A DNA stretch of 64,000 nt. Source: Psychromonas sp030397575. GTDB taxonomy: Bacteria; Pseudomonadota; Gammaproteobacteria; Enterobacterales; Psychromonadaceae. The notes beneath the pieces are model-generated. The model did no database searches and was not told the DNA's origin. It worked only from the letters and a program-made list of their open reading frames with translations. Shown piece after piece: positions 47,791-57,013 of the stretch; position 1 is the stretch's first letter; every line of letters starts with the position of its first letter. The stretch lies in the NCBI RefSeq assembly GCF_046250175.1, contig NZ_CP176468.1. The stretch is one strand, 5' to 3'. Both the position numbers and the translations under genes were made by a program.

Positions 47791-48684
47791 ATGAAACAGG
47801 AACAATCAAGCGCTAACAAAATAACCAATGTTAAACAAGCTTGCACGCTGTATTACCAAGCCATTAAAGCAGGTAAAACCACACCATTGTTATCCACCAA
47901 AGAAAGTCTCAAATTACTTCATCAAGAAGGTACTTTTACCTATTCAGAACGTCTTAATAAAAAAGAATATGAAACTAGCTTAGCCAAATTACAAATCGAG
48001 TTGGTGAAACTACAAGATTACCTATTAAATAGTGGTAAACGTTTAGTGGTGATTTGTGAAGGCAGAGATGCTGCTGGTAAAGGTGGTGCTATTAAACGTT
48101 TCACAGAATATTTAAACCCTCGTCATGCAAAGGTTATTGCTTTGGATAAACCCAGTGACCGAGAACAAGGACAATGGTATTTCCAACGTTATATTGACCA
48201 CTTCCCAAGCGCAGGTGAAATCGTATTTTTTGACCGTTCATGGTATAACCGTGCGGGGGTAGAACGCGTCATGAACTTTAGCTCTAAAGATGATTTAGCA
48301 CGTTTTTACCAACAAGCACCGTTACTTGAAAGCATGCTAGTAGAGTCCGATATTGTATTAGTAAAGTTTTGGTTTACCGTTGAAAAATTAGAACAACTGC
48401 GCCGTTTTCATGAACGCATGAGTAGCCCATTAAAACAATGGAAACTTAGTCCAATGGATTTCGAAGCGCTTGAAAAATGGGATGAATATGCCACTGCGCG
48501 AGATGATATGTTTAAGTTTACCGATAAAAAATCCACACCTTGGATCACTATTAATTCAAACGATAAACGCCGTGCTCGTATACATGCTATCCGCCACTTA
48601 CTCAGTCAATTTGATTACCCTGATAAAGACAATAAACTAGTTAACGAGATAGATAACAACATAGTTCTGTTTAAACACAACTAA
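47791..48684 (+). CDS. ppk2: PPK2-family polyphosphate:nucleotide phosphotransferase
   Basis: It transfers phosphate between polyphosphate and nucleoside diphosphates, in most members regenerating ATP or GTP. The 297 residues show Walker A GRDAAGKGGAIK, Walker B EIVFFDRSWYNRAGVERV, and the lid region RRFHERMSSPLKQWKLSPMD. The first 70 residues are an N-terminal extension before the P-loop domain. The substrate class cannot be fixed by eye. A second polyphosphate enzyme beside Ppk1, in a separate locus. Terminator downstream. Confidence 0.9.
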   Translation: MKQEQSSANKITNVKQACTLYYQAIKAGKTTPLLSTKESLKLLHQEGTFTYSERLNKKEYETSLAKLQIELVKLQDYLLNSGKRLVVICEGRDAAGKGGAIKRFTEYLNPRHAKVIALDKPSDREQGQWYFQRYIDHFPSAGEIVFFDRSWYNRAGVERVMNFSSKDDLARFYQQAPLLESMLVESDIVLVKFWFTVEKLEQLRRFHERMSSPLKQWKLSPMDFEALEKWDEYATARDDMFKFTDKKSTPWITINSNDKRRARIHAIRHLLSQFDYPDKDNKLVNEIDNNIVLFKHN

Positions 48685-48744
48685 CCCAACTATTTTGCTC
48701 TATATAGCTTCGACTCAAACTTATAAGTATTTAGTGAAAAACAA

Positions 48745-48774
48745 AAAAACCGATGTGGTTAAACATCGGTTTTT
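48745..48774. terminator. bidirectional rho-independent terminator between ppk2 and aroC
   Basis: A 12-base stem AAAAACCGATGT / ACATCGGTTTTT with loop GGTTAA. A-tract and T-tract flank the stem, so it can end both converging transcripts. Confidence 0.88.
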
Positions 48775-48811
48775 AAATAACAGTAACTCGTTTTCATTTA
48801 CTAAATGTAGA

Positions 48812-49900
48812 TTATTTTAAGTGAGGTGTATTGGTTGTTACATGTAAATTTTGAGCTCGATGGCGTAATACATGGTCAAGTAATGTGATCGCTATTTGCG
48901 CTTCTGCAATAGGCACAGCACGAATACCAACACATGGATCATGACGACCTTTTGTGATCATCTCTGTTGCTTCACCATCAGTCGTAATAGTGCGACCAGG
49001 AATAGTCAAACTAGACGTTGGTTTTAATGCAATTGACGCAACAATATCTTGGCCAGTTGAAATACCGCCCAGTACACCACCAGCATGGTTTGATAAAAAG
49101 CCTTCAGGTGTCATTTCATCACGATGCTCAGTGCCTTTTTGGTTTGCCACTTCAAAACCATCACCAATTTCCACACCTTTAACTGCATTAATGCTCATTA
49201 AAGAGTGTGCTAATTCAGCATCCAAGCGATCAAATACAGGTTCACCTAGACCAACTGGCACACCAGAAGCAACCACGGTTACCTTAGCACCAATCGAATT
49301 ACCTTCTTTAATCAAGGCTTTCACGCAATCTTCTAGAGCAGTTAACTTACTCGTATCAGGGAAGAAGAAAGGATTGTTTTCTACTTCGTTCCAATCAATA
49401 GTATCAGGCGTGATATCGCCCATTTGGCTTAAGTAACCACGGATCTCAATACCAAACTGCTCTTTCAAGTATTTCTTTGCAATTGCTCCTGCTGCCACAC
49501 GCATTGCGGTTTCACGTGCAGAAGAACGACCACCACCTCGATAATCGCGGTGTCCATATTTTTGATGGTAAGTGTAATCAGCATGACCAGGACGGAACAA
49601 GTCTTTAATCGCTGAATAGTCTTTAGAACGTTGATCGGTATTTTCAATGATCAAACCAATACTACAACCCGTTGTTTTACCTTCAAATACACCCGATAAA
49701 ATCTTAACTTGGTCACCTTCTTGACGCATGGTTGTATAACGTGATTGTCCCGGACGACGGCGGTCTAAATCATGTTGTAAATCTTCTTCAGTGATCGCTA
49801 AATTAGGTGGAATACCATCAATGATGCAACCTAACGCCACACCATGGCTTTCACCGAAGGTTGTCACTTTAAACACTTGACCAATACTGCTTCCTGCCAT
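48812..49900 (-). CDS. aroC: AroC, chorismate synthase
   Basis: It makes chorismate from EPSP using reduced FMN, the last step of the shikimate pathway. The 362 residues contain the family signatures GESHGVALGCIIDG near the start, the HRDYRGGGRSSARETAMR block, and GRHDPCVGIRAVPIAEA near the end. Normal length. It lies 41 bases downstream of prmB on the same strand, the order found in E. coli. Confidence 0.97.
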   Translation of the reverse strand: MAGSSIGQVFKVTTFGESHGVALGCIIDGIPPNLAITEEDLQHDLDRRRPGQSRYTTMRQEGDQVKILSGVFEGKTTGCSIGLIIENTDQRSKDYSAIKDLFRPGHADYTYHQKYGHRDYRGGGRSSARETAMRVAAGAIAKKYLKEQFGIEIRGYLSQMGDITPDTIDWNEVENNPFFFPDTSKLTALEDCVKALIKEGNSIGAKVTVVASGVPVGLGEPVFDRLDAELAHSLMSINAVKGVEIGDGFEVANQKGTEHRDEMTPEGFLSNHAGGVLGGISTGQDIVASIALKPTSSLTIPGRTITTDGEATEMITKGRHDPCVGIRAVPIAEAQIAITLLDHVLRHRAQNLHVTTNTPHLK

Positions 49901-49941
49901 TGTTAATTTCTCACTTTAATAAATTTCAAAATAGATGTTAA

Positions 49942-50865
49942 TTAAATGCTAATGTTATCAAGCTGTGCTTTAGTTAGAGCAAATACACCATGTCCACCGA
50001 TTGAAAATTCAATCCATTGGAATGGGATCTCTGGGTAAGCAGCTTGTAAGTGCACTTGAGAGTTTCCTACTTCTACAAATAACACACCATCATCATTTAA
50101 CATTGAACCTGCTTGACGCAACATTTCACGTACTAAGTCCAGCCCATCATCACCACAAGCTAATCCTAACTCAGGTTCATGTTTATATTCTTCCGGTAAG
50201 TTTGCCATATCTTCCGCATCAACATAAGGCGGATTAGATACAATCAAGTCGTACTTCTCATTTTCAACGCCACTAAATAGATCTGATTGAATAGGGAATA
50301 CTTGTTGAGACAAACCGTGATTCTGGATATTAATATCAGCGACTTCTAATGCATCTTCAGATAGATCAACTGCATCCACTTCTGCATCAGGAAAAGCATA
50401 AGCACAAGCAATCGCAATACAACCACTACCAGTACATAAATCAAGAATGCGTTTTGGCGACGTTTGAACCCAAGGTTCAAACTTAGTTTCAATCAACTCT
50501 GCAATTGGAGAGCGTGGCACTAAGGTACGTTCATCAACATAAAACTCTAATCCCGCAAACCATGCACTATTAGTTAAGTACGGTACAGGAATACGCTGTT
50601 CAATACGTGTCACAATTAATTCAACCAACATTTTACGTTCACGTTGTGTTAGACGTGACTGTAAGATTGAGATATTACTTTGTAACTCAAGGTTTAATGA
50701 CGGCAAGATTAGTTGTACGGCTTCATCCCAAGCATTATCAGTACCGTGACCAAAAAATAATCCAGCACGATTAAACTCTGTCACAGCCCAACGTAATATA
50801 TCTTGAATGGTTACTAACTCATCAACCGCTTCATCACTAAAAATCGTATCCAATTTATTCTCCAC
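49942..50865 (-). CDS. prmB: PrmB, ribosomal protein L3 glutamine methyltransferase
   Basis: It methylates a glutamine of ribosomal protein L3 using S-adenosylmethionine. The 307 residues contain the SAM-binding ILDLCTGSGCIAIA and the substrate-glutamine motif NPPYVDAED that defines the HemK/PrmB group. The N-terminal helical domain favours PrmB over PrmC, as does its place before aroC. Divergent from smrB with 45 bases between. Confidence 0.94.
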   Translation of the reverse strand: MENKLDTIFSDEAVDELVTIQDILRWAVTEFNRAGLFFGHGTDNAWDEAVQLILPSLNLELQSNISILQSRLTQRERKMLVELIVTRIEQRIPVPYLTNSAWFAGLEFYVDERTLVPRSPIAELIETKFEPWVQTSPKRILDLCTGSGCIAIACAYAFPDAEVDAVDLSEDALEVADINIQNHGLSQQVFPIQSDLFSGVENEKYDLIVSNPPYVDAEDMANLPEEYKHEPELGLACGDDGLDLVREMLRQAGSMLNDDGVLFVEVGNSQVHLQAAYPEIPFQWIEFSIGGHGVFALTKAQLDNISI

Positions 50866-50910
50866 TTAAGGTAAACTTCGCTCATTCAACTACCTAGTTT
50901 AGGAAAAACC

Positions 50911-51456
50911 ATGACCGATTATAATAATGATGATGATTTTTCGCTGTTTAGCGCAGAATTTGCTGGTATCAAAAAATTGCAACAGGATACCATAAAATTG
51001 CCCCCGAAAAACATTAAGAATAAAGCGGTCATTAAAGAAAAACGTGAACAAAACTTTGAACAAAGCCATTTCTCTGATGCCTATGAACCATTACTGCCAA
51101 GTGAAGGTCCCGTTCGTTATAGCCGAAGTGATGCAGAAAAGTATTTAGTTAAGCAATTACGTCGTGGTGACTTCACACCAGAGATCATTCTTGACTTACA
51201 TGGTTTAACGCAACAAGAAGCAAAAAGTGAGCTTGCTGCCTTGATTAACTGTTGTAAAAAAGAAGGGTTATATTGTTGTAGTGTGGTGCATGGCATGGGG
51301 AAACATGTACTCAAAAAACAAGTACCACTTTGGCTAGCACAACACCCTGATATTTTAGCTTTTCACCAAGCCCCTTTAGAGTTTGGTGGTCAAGGGGCGC
51401 TATCAATTTTAGTAGAACTAGAAGATTGGCAAATGAAAGAAGAAAAGAAACGCTAA
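50911..51456 (+). CDS. smrB: SmrB, Smr-domain endonuclease
   Basis: A 181-residue protein with a C-terminal Smr domain (about 90-175) showing LDLHGLTQQEAK and VVHGMGKHVLKKQVPLWL. In E. coli SmrB cleaves mRNA between collided ribosomes to start rescue. The N-terminal tail is lysine-rich and likely contacts the ribosome. Divergent to prmB, as in relatives; the DUF808 gene follows 43 bases later. Confidence 0.92.
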   Translation: MTDYNNDDDFSLFSAEFAGIKKLQQDTIKLPPKNIKNKAVIKEKREQNFEQSHFSDAYEPLLPSEGPVRYSRSDAEKYLVKQLRRGDFTPEIILDLHGLTQQEAKSELAALINCCKKEGLYCCSVVHGMGKHVLKKQVPLWLAQHPDILAFHQAPLEFGGQGALSILVELEDWQMKEEKKR

Positions 51457-51499
51457 ATTAACATTAATTCAATCACCCGCTCAATCAAGAGGTCACGCT

Positions 51500-52420
51500 A
51501 TGGCTAGCTTATTAATTTTATTAGATGACATTGTCACTGTGTTAGATGATGTTGCGTCAATGAGCAAAGTAGCGGCCAAAAAAACAGCCGGCATTTTAGG
51601 TGATGACCTAGCCCTGAACGCACAACAAGTGTCAGGCGTTAAAGCAGACCGAGAGATTCCTGTTGTTTGGGCTGTGGCAAAGGGGTCATTATTGAATAAA
51701 GCGATCATTCTGCCCATTGCACTGCTATTAAGCACCTTTTTACCCATCGCCATTAATATTTTGTTGTTAATCGGTGGGGTATATTTATGCTTTGAAGGTT
51801 TTGAAAAAATAGCACACTCCCTCTTTTCCGCGGACAAAGCACATCAAAAACAACAACGCCTCCAAGCCAATGCAGATCAGAATATTGACTTGCTGGCAGT
51901 CGAGCAGAAAAAGATCAAAGGCGCAATTCGTACCGATTTTATCTTATCTGCTGAAATCATTATTATTGCGCTCGCTTCCATCCCTTCAGATGACCTAGTT
52001 GCGCAGGTTTTAACCTTAACTGCGTTATCTATAGGATTAACCGGTTTTGTATATGGTTTTGTTGCAGCCATCGTAAAAATGGATGATTTAGGCTTATATT
52101 TAATGAACCAGTCTAAAGACAATACAAAATCTATGTTGCCTCTTGTAGGGAAGTCTTTAATCGCCTTTGCGCCTATCTTAATGAAATTATTAGTATTCGT
52201 TGGTACAGTGGCAATGTTCTTGGTGGGCGGTGGTTTAATAGAGCATAACCTCTCATTTCTTGCTGAATGGGTCCATAACATCACAGCTTTATTTACCAAT
52301 ACTCCTGACTTAATCGCATCAATATTACCAAGCCTATTAACTGGAATTGTTGGTTTAGTAGCAGGTGGATTATGTTTCTTAGTGGTAACCCTAATAGGTA
52401 AGCTAGCTAAAAAAACTTAG
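51500..52420 (+). CDS. DUF808 (YedI-like) membrane protein
   Basis: A 306-residue inner-membrane protein of unknown function. The soluble-looking first 70 residues contain the DUF808 signature (LLDDIVTVLDDVASMSKVAAKKTAGILGDDLA begins the protein and is typical; read here as separate parts LLDDIVTVLDDVA and KKTAGILGDDLA). About six membrane segments follow. Possibly co-transcribed with smrB. No transport motif seen. Confidence 0.82.
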   Translation: MASLLILLDDIVTVLDDVASMSKVAAKKTAGILGDDLALNAQQVSGVKADREIPVVWAVAKGSLLNKAIILPIALLLSTFLPIAINILLLIGGVYLCFEGFEKIAHSLFSADKAHQKQQRLQANADQNIDLLAVEQKKIKGAIRTDFILSAEIIIIALASIPSDDLVAQVLTLTALSIGLTGFVYGFVAAIVKMDDLGLYLMNQSKDNTKSMLPLVGKSLIAFAPILMKLLVFVGTVAMFLVGGGLIEHNLSFLAEWVHNITALFTNTPDLIASILPSLLTGIVGLVAGGLCFLVVTLIGKLAKKT

Positions 52421-52780
52421 TTTACCCAGTGGTTCCACTGTTGTTCAGCGTGAGAAACGTGCATACCCGAAGGAGAAGAAGTTTATCTTCATTTTCAACT
52501 CAGCTTCAATCACCTTCAACATAAACAATACCTACTTGATACCGCCCTAACGCGCCAGTTTTCCGCATCGAATGTTAATTACACCACTGCAATTAGTTGA
52601 AGCGTCAGTTTCTATTGAGCCTCTATTATTAACAAATATTAGAAACTGTTTTTAGCATTACCAATCTTATAAAACCATAACAAATCAATATACTAGCCAA
52701 CATCAAATGAGCGTACCTATTGCACTAATTACGCCCATGACAAAAATCGGCAGACACTAAAAAATTCAGGAAATAAGATT
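52421..52780. other. intergenic region, 360 bases
   Basis: Between the DUF808 gene and the nitroreductase. No long reading frame, no clear hairpin with T-tract, and no similarity to the dispersed repeat was seen. The last 40 bases carry the AGGAAATAAG ribosome-binding site of the nitroreductase. Confidence 0.45.
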
Positions 52781-53437
52781 ATGAGCCAACAAATCATTAA
52801 AGACTTAAACGTTCGTTACACCACAAAAAAATACGATCAAACAAAACGCATTTCAGCTGAAGATATGCAAATAATCAAAGAAGCACTGCGTCTATCTGCG
52901 TCATCTATCAACTCACAACCATGGAAATTCATCGTTGTTGAAAGTGAACAAGGTAAACAACGTTTACATGATACATTTGCTAACAAGCATCAGTTTAACC
53001 AACTACATGCAAAAGAAGCATCACATACTATTTTATTTGCTTACGACCCTAAATTTACTAAAGACAAATTCCGTAAACGTGTCGATGCAGAAGTAAGTTC
53101 AGGTCACCTGCCAGCTGAAATGTACGAAAACTTCATGGGTGCTTACGCTTTTGCAGACTCAAATACTGATGAACATGGCTTTAACGGCTCATGGACTAAA
53201 GCACAGGTTTACCTTGCACTAGGTAACATCTTACATACTTTGCCACGCCTGGGTATTTCATCAACACCGATGGAAGGTGTAGATGCTGATTTAATCGGTG
53301 AATTATTTAAAGAAGAGTTAGACGGGCACATCTGTGAAGTTGCATTAGCAATCGGCTACCCAAAAACAGAAGAAGATTATAACTATGGCTTACCAAAAGC
53401 ACGTTTAGCAATGGATGACGTGATCACGGTTGTTTAA
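52781..53437 (+). CDS. NfsB-like NAD(P)H-dependent nitroreductase
   Basis: A 218-residue FMN flavoprotein of the NfsB/FRase I group, reducing nitro compounds or quinones. RYTTKKYDQTKRIS and LRLSASSINSQPWKFIVV are the FMN-binding start, and GISSTPMEGVDADL the typical later segment. Natural substrate unknown. Single gene, closed by the hairpin at 53485-53511. Confidence 0.9.
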   Translation: MSQQIIKDLNVRYTTKKYDQTKRISAEDMQIIKEALRLSASSINSQPWKFIVVESEQGKQRLHDTFANKHQFNQLHAKEASHTILFAYDPKFTKDKFRKRVDAEVSSGHLPAEMYENFMGAYAFADSNTDEHGFNGSWTKAQVYLALGNILHTLPRLGISSTPMEGVDADLIGELFKEELDGHICEVALAIGYPKTEEDYNYGLPKARLAMDDVITVV

Positions 53438-53484
53438 TAAAATAATGCTAGTCACACATCCATGTTAGCTAGCTAAACCAATCT

Positions 53485-53511
53485 AGGGGACGCAATGTTG
53501 TCCCCTTTTTA
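53485..53511 (+). terminator. rho-independent terminator after nitroreductase
   Basis: AGGGGAC and GTCCCCT around GCAATGTT, followed directly by TTTTT. It lies 47 bases after the stop and ends before the converging GST gene. Confidence 0.85.
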
Positions 53512-53517
53512 TTGGCG

Positions 53518-54165
53518 TTAAACCTCTACGCCCGCTTCATCGCATTCGACAATATCAGTTTCAGTGAGTGCTTGTGCTATCCAATCCTGCAACACAGGGC
53601 AACTCATCACAGACTTACAATACTGCTCCGCCAGAGGAGATAACCTAATTTGATATGTTTTTAAACGTAATACCACTGGAGCATACATTGCGTCTGTAAT
53701 ACTAAACTCACCAAATAACCATGAATTAGGGCACAACTCTTGTTGGCTAGCAAAAATATCATCAATACGCGCAATATCTTGTTTAGCCGCCGCTGACAAC
53801 TCAACCTTACGCGTTGCTCTTATATTCATTGGCATTTCGTTTCTTAACGCCATAAATCCAGAATGCATCTCTGCACTTAAACTACGAGCTTGGGCTCTCT
53901 TTACAATATTTTTTGGCCATGCAGCTCCTGATAAATAAGCATCATTGATGTATTCACAAATCGCTAATGAATCCCATACTTTTAAATCACCATCAATCAG
54001 CGCAGGGACTTTCTGTACTGTAAAATATTTTTGTAGCGCAATATAAAAGTCTGGTGTATCAAGTACCAACTGAGTCTCATCAAATAATACATTGAATTTA
54101 CTCATTAAATACCAAGCTCTCAATGACCATGTAGAATAATTTTTATTACCAATAAATAATTGCAT
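53518..54165 (-). CDS. glutathione S-transferase family protein
   Basis: A 215-residue protein with an N-terminal thioredoxin-like domain (MQLFIGNKNYSTWSLRAW, likely catalytic serine within STWSLR; VPALIDGDLKVWDSLAICEYI) and a helical C-terminal domain. It binds glutathione; the electrophilic substrate is unknown. Divergent from a LysR regulator across a 118-base region with a dyad, which suggests control by it. Confidence 0.88.
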   Translation of the reverse strand: MQLFIGNKNYSTWSLRAWYLMSKFNVLFDETQLVLDTPDFYIALQKYFTVQKVPALIDGDLKVWDSLAICEYINDAYLSGAAWPKNIVKRAQARSLSAEMHSGFMALRNEMPMNIRATRKVELSAAAKQDIARIDDIFASQQELCPNSWLFGEFSITDAMYAPVVLRLKTYQIRLSPLAEQYCKSVMSCPVLQDWIAQALTETDIVECDEAGVEV

Positions 54166-54242
54166 TACAACTCCTAAATGATTAAGTTATAAACAATATA
54201 AAGCATGGTGTAATTAAATACTCGCCAAAGTTTTTCATACAT

Positions 54243-54263
54243 TACATCAATTAAACTGATGTA
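54243..54263. promoter_or_regulatory. LysR-type dyad between GST gene and lysR
   Basis: TACATCA and TGATGTA are perfect inverted 7-base arms around ATTAAAC. Inside it, TCAATTAAACTGA satisfies the T-N11-A rule for LysR-type binding sites. It ends 20 bases before the regulator's start, suited to both autoregulation and control of the divergent GST gene. Confidence 0.6.
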
Positions 54264-54283
54264 TTATATGTTATAGGATGTAA

Positions 54284-55150
54284 ATGGATATTGATGCTCT
54301 TCGTACATTTTTAGCCTTTGTTGATACAGGCAGCTTTACTCGTGCCGCACAGCAAGTCTGTCGGACTCAGTCAGCGGTTAGTATGCAGATGAAGAAACTG
54401 GAATCGGATGTTGCTAACCCATTATTTGTTAAACAAGGTCGACAACTTGTGCTTTCTAATGCAGGTATTCAGTTAGCCAGCTATGCTAAACAATTAATTG
54501 CACTGCATGACGAAGCTTATAAACAATTAAAAACAAGTGCTGGCCAGGTTCGTATACGTCTAGGTTGCCCTGATGATTATGCTCTCTCGATATTGCCCAA
54601 AATCACCGAACTCTTACATCAACTTATTGAACAACTAGATTTACAAATCACCTGTGCATCAACTACAGAACTAAAGAACCAGCTAGATCAAGGCTTACTA
54701 GATTTAATTATAGCGACTCGTTCTCCTAGTTCAGAAGAAGGATACTTCCTACATGCAAGTAGCGGTGTATGGGTTAAAAGTAAAGAGTTTAGTTACCATC
54801 GAGATATGACCTTACCAATCGCTATTTTTATGCGTGATTGTAAATTTCATCAAGCCGCAATAGAAGGATTATTAAAAACTGAGCTACAATTTAAAGTGAT
54901 TGGCTGTTGTTCGAGTTTAAGTGCGCTTGATGCGCTAGTAAAAAACCATTTAGCAATAGGTGCAATAGCAGAAATAAGCAAAGCAGAGTCATTAATCATC
55001 ATTGATGACCCAAGTTTACCTGCTTTGCCAGCGGTAGATATCGTATTATTACTGGCAAACCATACTCATAACCCGATTAGCCAGACTATGGTAAAGCAAT
55101 TAGCAGAGCAATTTGTTAATCAAGATAAGCTGGTAAAACCACCAGCTTAG
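54284..55150 (+). CDS. LysR family transcriptional regulator
   Basis: A 288-residue regulator. The winged HTH is at residues 1-60 (LRTFLAFVDTGSFTRAAQQV, TQSAVSMQMKKLE). The substrate-binding domain follows (about 90-280). Closest in style to regulators that act on the adjacent divergent gene, here the GST. The inducer is unknown. Confidence 0.9.
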   Translation: MDIDALRTFLAFVDTGSFTRAAQQVCRTQSAVSMQMKKLESDVANPLFVKQGRQLVLSNAGIQLASYAKQLIALHDEAYKQLKTSAGQVRIRLGCPDDYALSILPKITELLHQLIEQLDLQITCASTTELKNQLDQGLLDLIIATRSPSSEEGYFLHASSGVWVKSKEFSYHRDMTLPIAIFMRDCKFHQAAIEGLLKTELQFKVIGCCSSLSALDALVKNHLAIGAIAEISKAESLIIIDDPSLPALPAVDIVLLLANHTHNPISQTMVKQLAEQFVNQDKLVKPPA

Positions 55151-55164
55151 AACAACTGTAAACA

Positions 55165-55410
55165 TTAATAATGTTGTTTTAAAAAGTGAATAATATCTTG
55201 AGACTCATACAGCCACTGGTCACTTTTGCCCTTTTCATAAATCAATAAACAAGGTACCTGTACTTTACCGCCACCTGCCATTAGCTCTTTTCTCAACTTA
55301 TCATGTACATCTAAATCTTTATAAGTCACCGCGACTTTCTGGCTTTGAATAACTTTGATGACTCGCTTACAGAATGGGCAATGTCCCATGTGATAAAGCG
55401 TTAATTTCAT
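55165..55410 (-). CDS. glutaredoxin-like protein
   Basis: An 81-residue thioredoxin-fold protein with the dithiol motif CPFC at 11-14, cis-proline in VQVPCLL and the glutathione-binding end ESQDIIHFL. It probably reduces glutathione mixed disulfides. AAGGAGA precedes the ATG. Converges on the LysR gene with a 14-base gap. Confidence 0.88.
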   Translation of the reverse strand: MKLTLYHMGHCPFCKRVIKVIQSQKVAVTYKDLDVHDKLRKELMAGGGKVQVPCLLIYEKGKSDQWLYESQDIIHFLKQHY

Positions 55411-55504
55411 AAGGTCTCCTTTCAGATTAATATGTATAGAGAACGCTTAACAATACGTAAAATGGTATGAATAACAACATAAATTAACCTGAATCCTTAA
55501 CTTC

Positions 55505-55897
55505 TCAACCGACCTTCCCTTGCTTCATTAGATAATCTTTTAATAAATCCGTATTACGCGTATTGGCTTTAAAAAAGGCATCGAAAAGGTCACCAAACAA
55601 GGGAATCAGGCCACCAAAAAAATCGATCAATATATTAACGATCATCTTTAATTTAATACCTTTACTGACTCCCACCCGCTGCGCTTCAAACAACACATAA
55701 CTTGATAACAGCACACCAATGGCATCACCAACAATAGGCACTAAGCCAATGATCGCATCAACCCCAACTTTAAATTGGGTAAAAGGGATACGAATACTGC
55801 TATCCGTTAATTTACTAAAACGCTCAAGACGTTTGATAGCCGCATCAATTTTTTGTTGAGAGAGTTTCTCGTTCTTTGTTTGTTTTGAGTTAAACAC
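55505..55897 (-). CDS. DUF4112 family protein
   Basis: A 130-residue protein of unknown function. Two hydrophobic hairpin-like stretches are seen: IGLVPIVGDAIGVLLSSYVL and FFGGLIPLFGDLFDAFF. The repeated PxxGD pattern is the DUF4112 hallmark and suggests a membrane-associated protein. No enzymatic motif. Preceded by an intergenic region holding dispersed-repeat copy C. Confidence 0.78.
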   Translation of the reverse strand: MFNSKQTKNEKLSQQKIDAAIKRLERFSKLTDSSIRIPFTQFKVGVDAIIGLVPIVGDAIGVLLSSYVLFEAQRVGVSKGIKLKMIVNILIDFFGGLIPLFGDLFDAFFKANTRNTDLLKDYLMKQGKVG

Positions 55898-56041
55898 ACT
55901 TTCTCCCCTTTTAAGTCACTCATTGAATAGTTTAATGGTATGTCTTTAATCACTTTTTATGACTATTACTTCTAGCATCATGATATTTACACGGAGACTG
56001 CCTGAACAGCTTTTATTCTAGTTAACTGCATCAAAAAATAT

Positions 56042-56150
56042 AAGTCAGATAACTAGAGTATTTATAAGGTAAAACCGCTAGTACAACATAGTTCTATGTT
56101 AAACAGCAGTGTTGATTCGCTTTTCTTAACGCCCCTGTATTGAAGTTAAA
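56042..56150 (+). repeat. dispersed intergenic repeat, copy C (diverged)
   Basis: It starts AAGTCAGATAACTAGAGTAT and later has GATTCGCTTTTCTTA and CTGTATTGAAGTTAAATA. The first and last parts align with the copies at 709-863 and 9514-9622; the middle differs. It ends 23 bases before the end of the carboxymuconolactone-decarboxylase gene. Most diverged of the three. Confidence 0.45.
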
Positions 56151-56172
56151 TAATAAATGCTAGAAGCCCTAG

Positions 56173-56982
56173 CTATGATGAACTACTTTCACTCATCACC
56201 TCTTTCAAAACTAAAGTGCCATTAATAGCGGCAGGGAAACCACAATAGACACTCATTAAAATCATGATTTCTCGAATCTCTATCTGGCTGACGCCTATAT
56301 GTAAAGCGGCTTTAATATGAAATTTAAGCTGTGCTGAAGCAGTACCCATGGCAGTTAAAGCTGCGAGGGTGGCCATTTCTCGATGCTGAATATCTAAAGC
56401 GGGTCTTGAAAAAATATCGGCAAAACCGTATTCAATCACTAACCTAGCGAGATCGGGGGAGATATCTTCAAACGTCGCTTCTAAGTTTTCAACTTGATTC
56501 TCATCCAATTGACTTAGGCTTTGCGCACCTAGCGCATAACGTGAAGCTCCTTCAGGAACAGAAGATGGCTGAGTAAGCCCTACTTCATCTAACTTGCCCT
56601 CTTGTTTGCGTTCCGTAACTACCTCTTTTAACGCTAACATGCCATTAATCGCAGCGGGGAAACCAGCATAGCTAGACATTTGTAATATCACTTCTTGGAT
56701 TTCAGCGATATTAGCCCCGACATTCAATGCACCATGAATATGTACTTTTAACTGCGGTGCCGCATTTCCCATGGCGGTTAGAGCAGCCACTACGCTTAAC
56801 TCTTTTGACTTAAGTGCTAGCTCTGTACGGTTATAAACATCACCAAACCCATATTCGATAATGTACTTCACTAAGTCTGGTGAGCAGTCAATTAAACTCT
56901 CGACCACTTTTTCACCTGCCTCTTTATCGATGATTTTTAGATTCTTTAACCCTGTTTCATAACGCTCGTTTAATGTTGTCAT
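56173..56982 (-). CDS. double-domain carboxymuconolactone decarboxylase (AhpD-like) family protein
   Basis: A 269-residue protein with two copies of the CMD domain. Copy 1 (about 20-125) and copy 2 (about 165-265) each show DLxxxxIEYGF, LAALTAMG-like and FPAAING stretches. The CxxC of AhpD is absent from both, so a peroxidase role is unlikely; decarboxylase or another activity is open. Behind a MerR-type promoter, 58 bases downstream of merR on the same strand. Confidence 0.85.
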   Translation of the reverse strand: MTTLNERYETGLKNLKIIDKEAGEKVVESLIDCSPDLVKYIIEYGFGDVYNRTELALKSKELSVVAALTAMGNAAPQLKVHIHGALNVGANIAEIQEVILQMSSYAGFPAAINGMLALKEVVTERKQEGKLDEVGLTQPSSVPEGASRYALGAQSLSQLDENQVENLEATFEDISPDLARLVIEYGFADIFSRPALDIQHREMATLAALTAMGTASAQLKFHIKAALHIGVSQIEIREIMILMSVYCGFPAAINGTLVLKEVMSESSSS

Positions 56983-57013
56983 ATTAACCTCTATTTATTA
57001 ATGGGATGAATAG

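Noticed and set aside
48954..49436. Long reading frame antisense to aroC
   Set aside because: It lies entirely within aroC, which has clear family motifs on the other strand; composition is that of a shadow frame.
51877..52299. Reading frame antisense to the DUF808 gene
   Set aside because: Low-complexity shadow of a membrane-protein gene.
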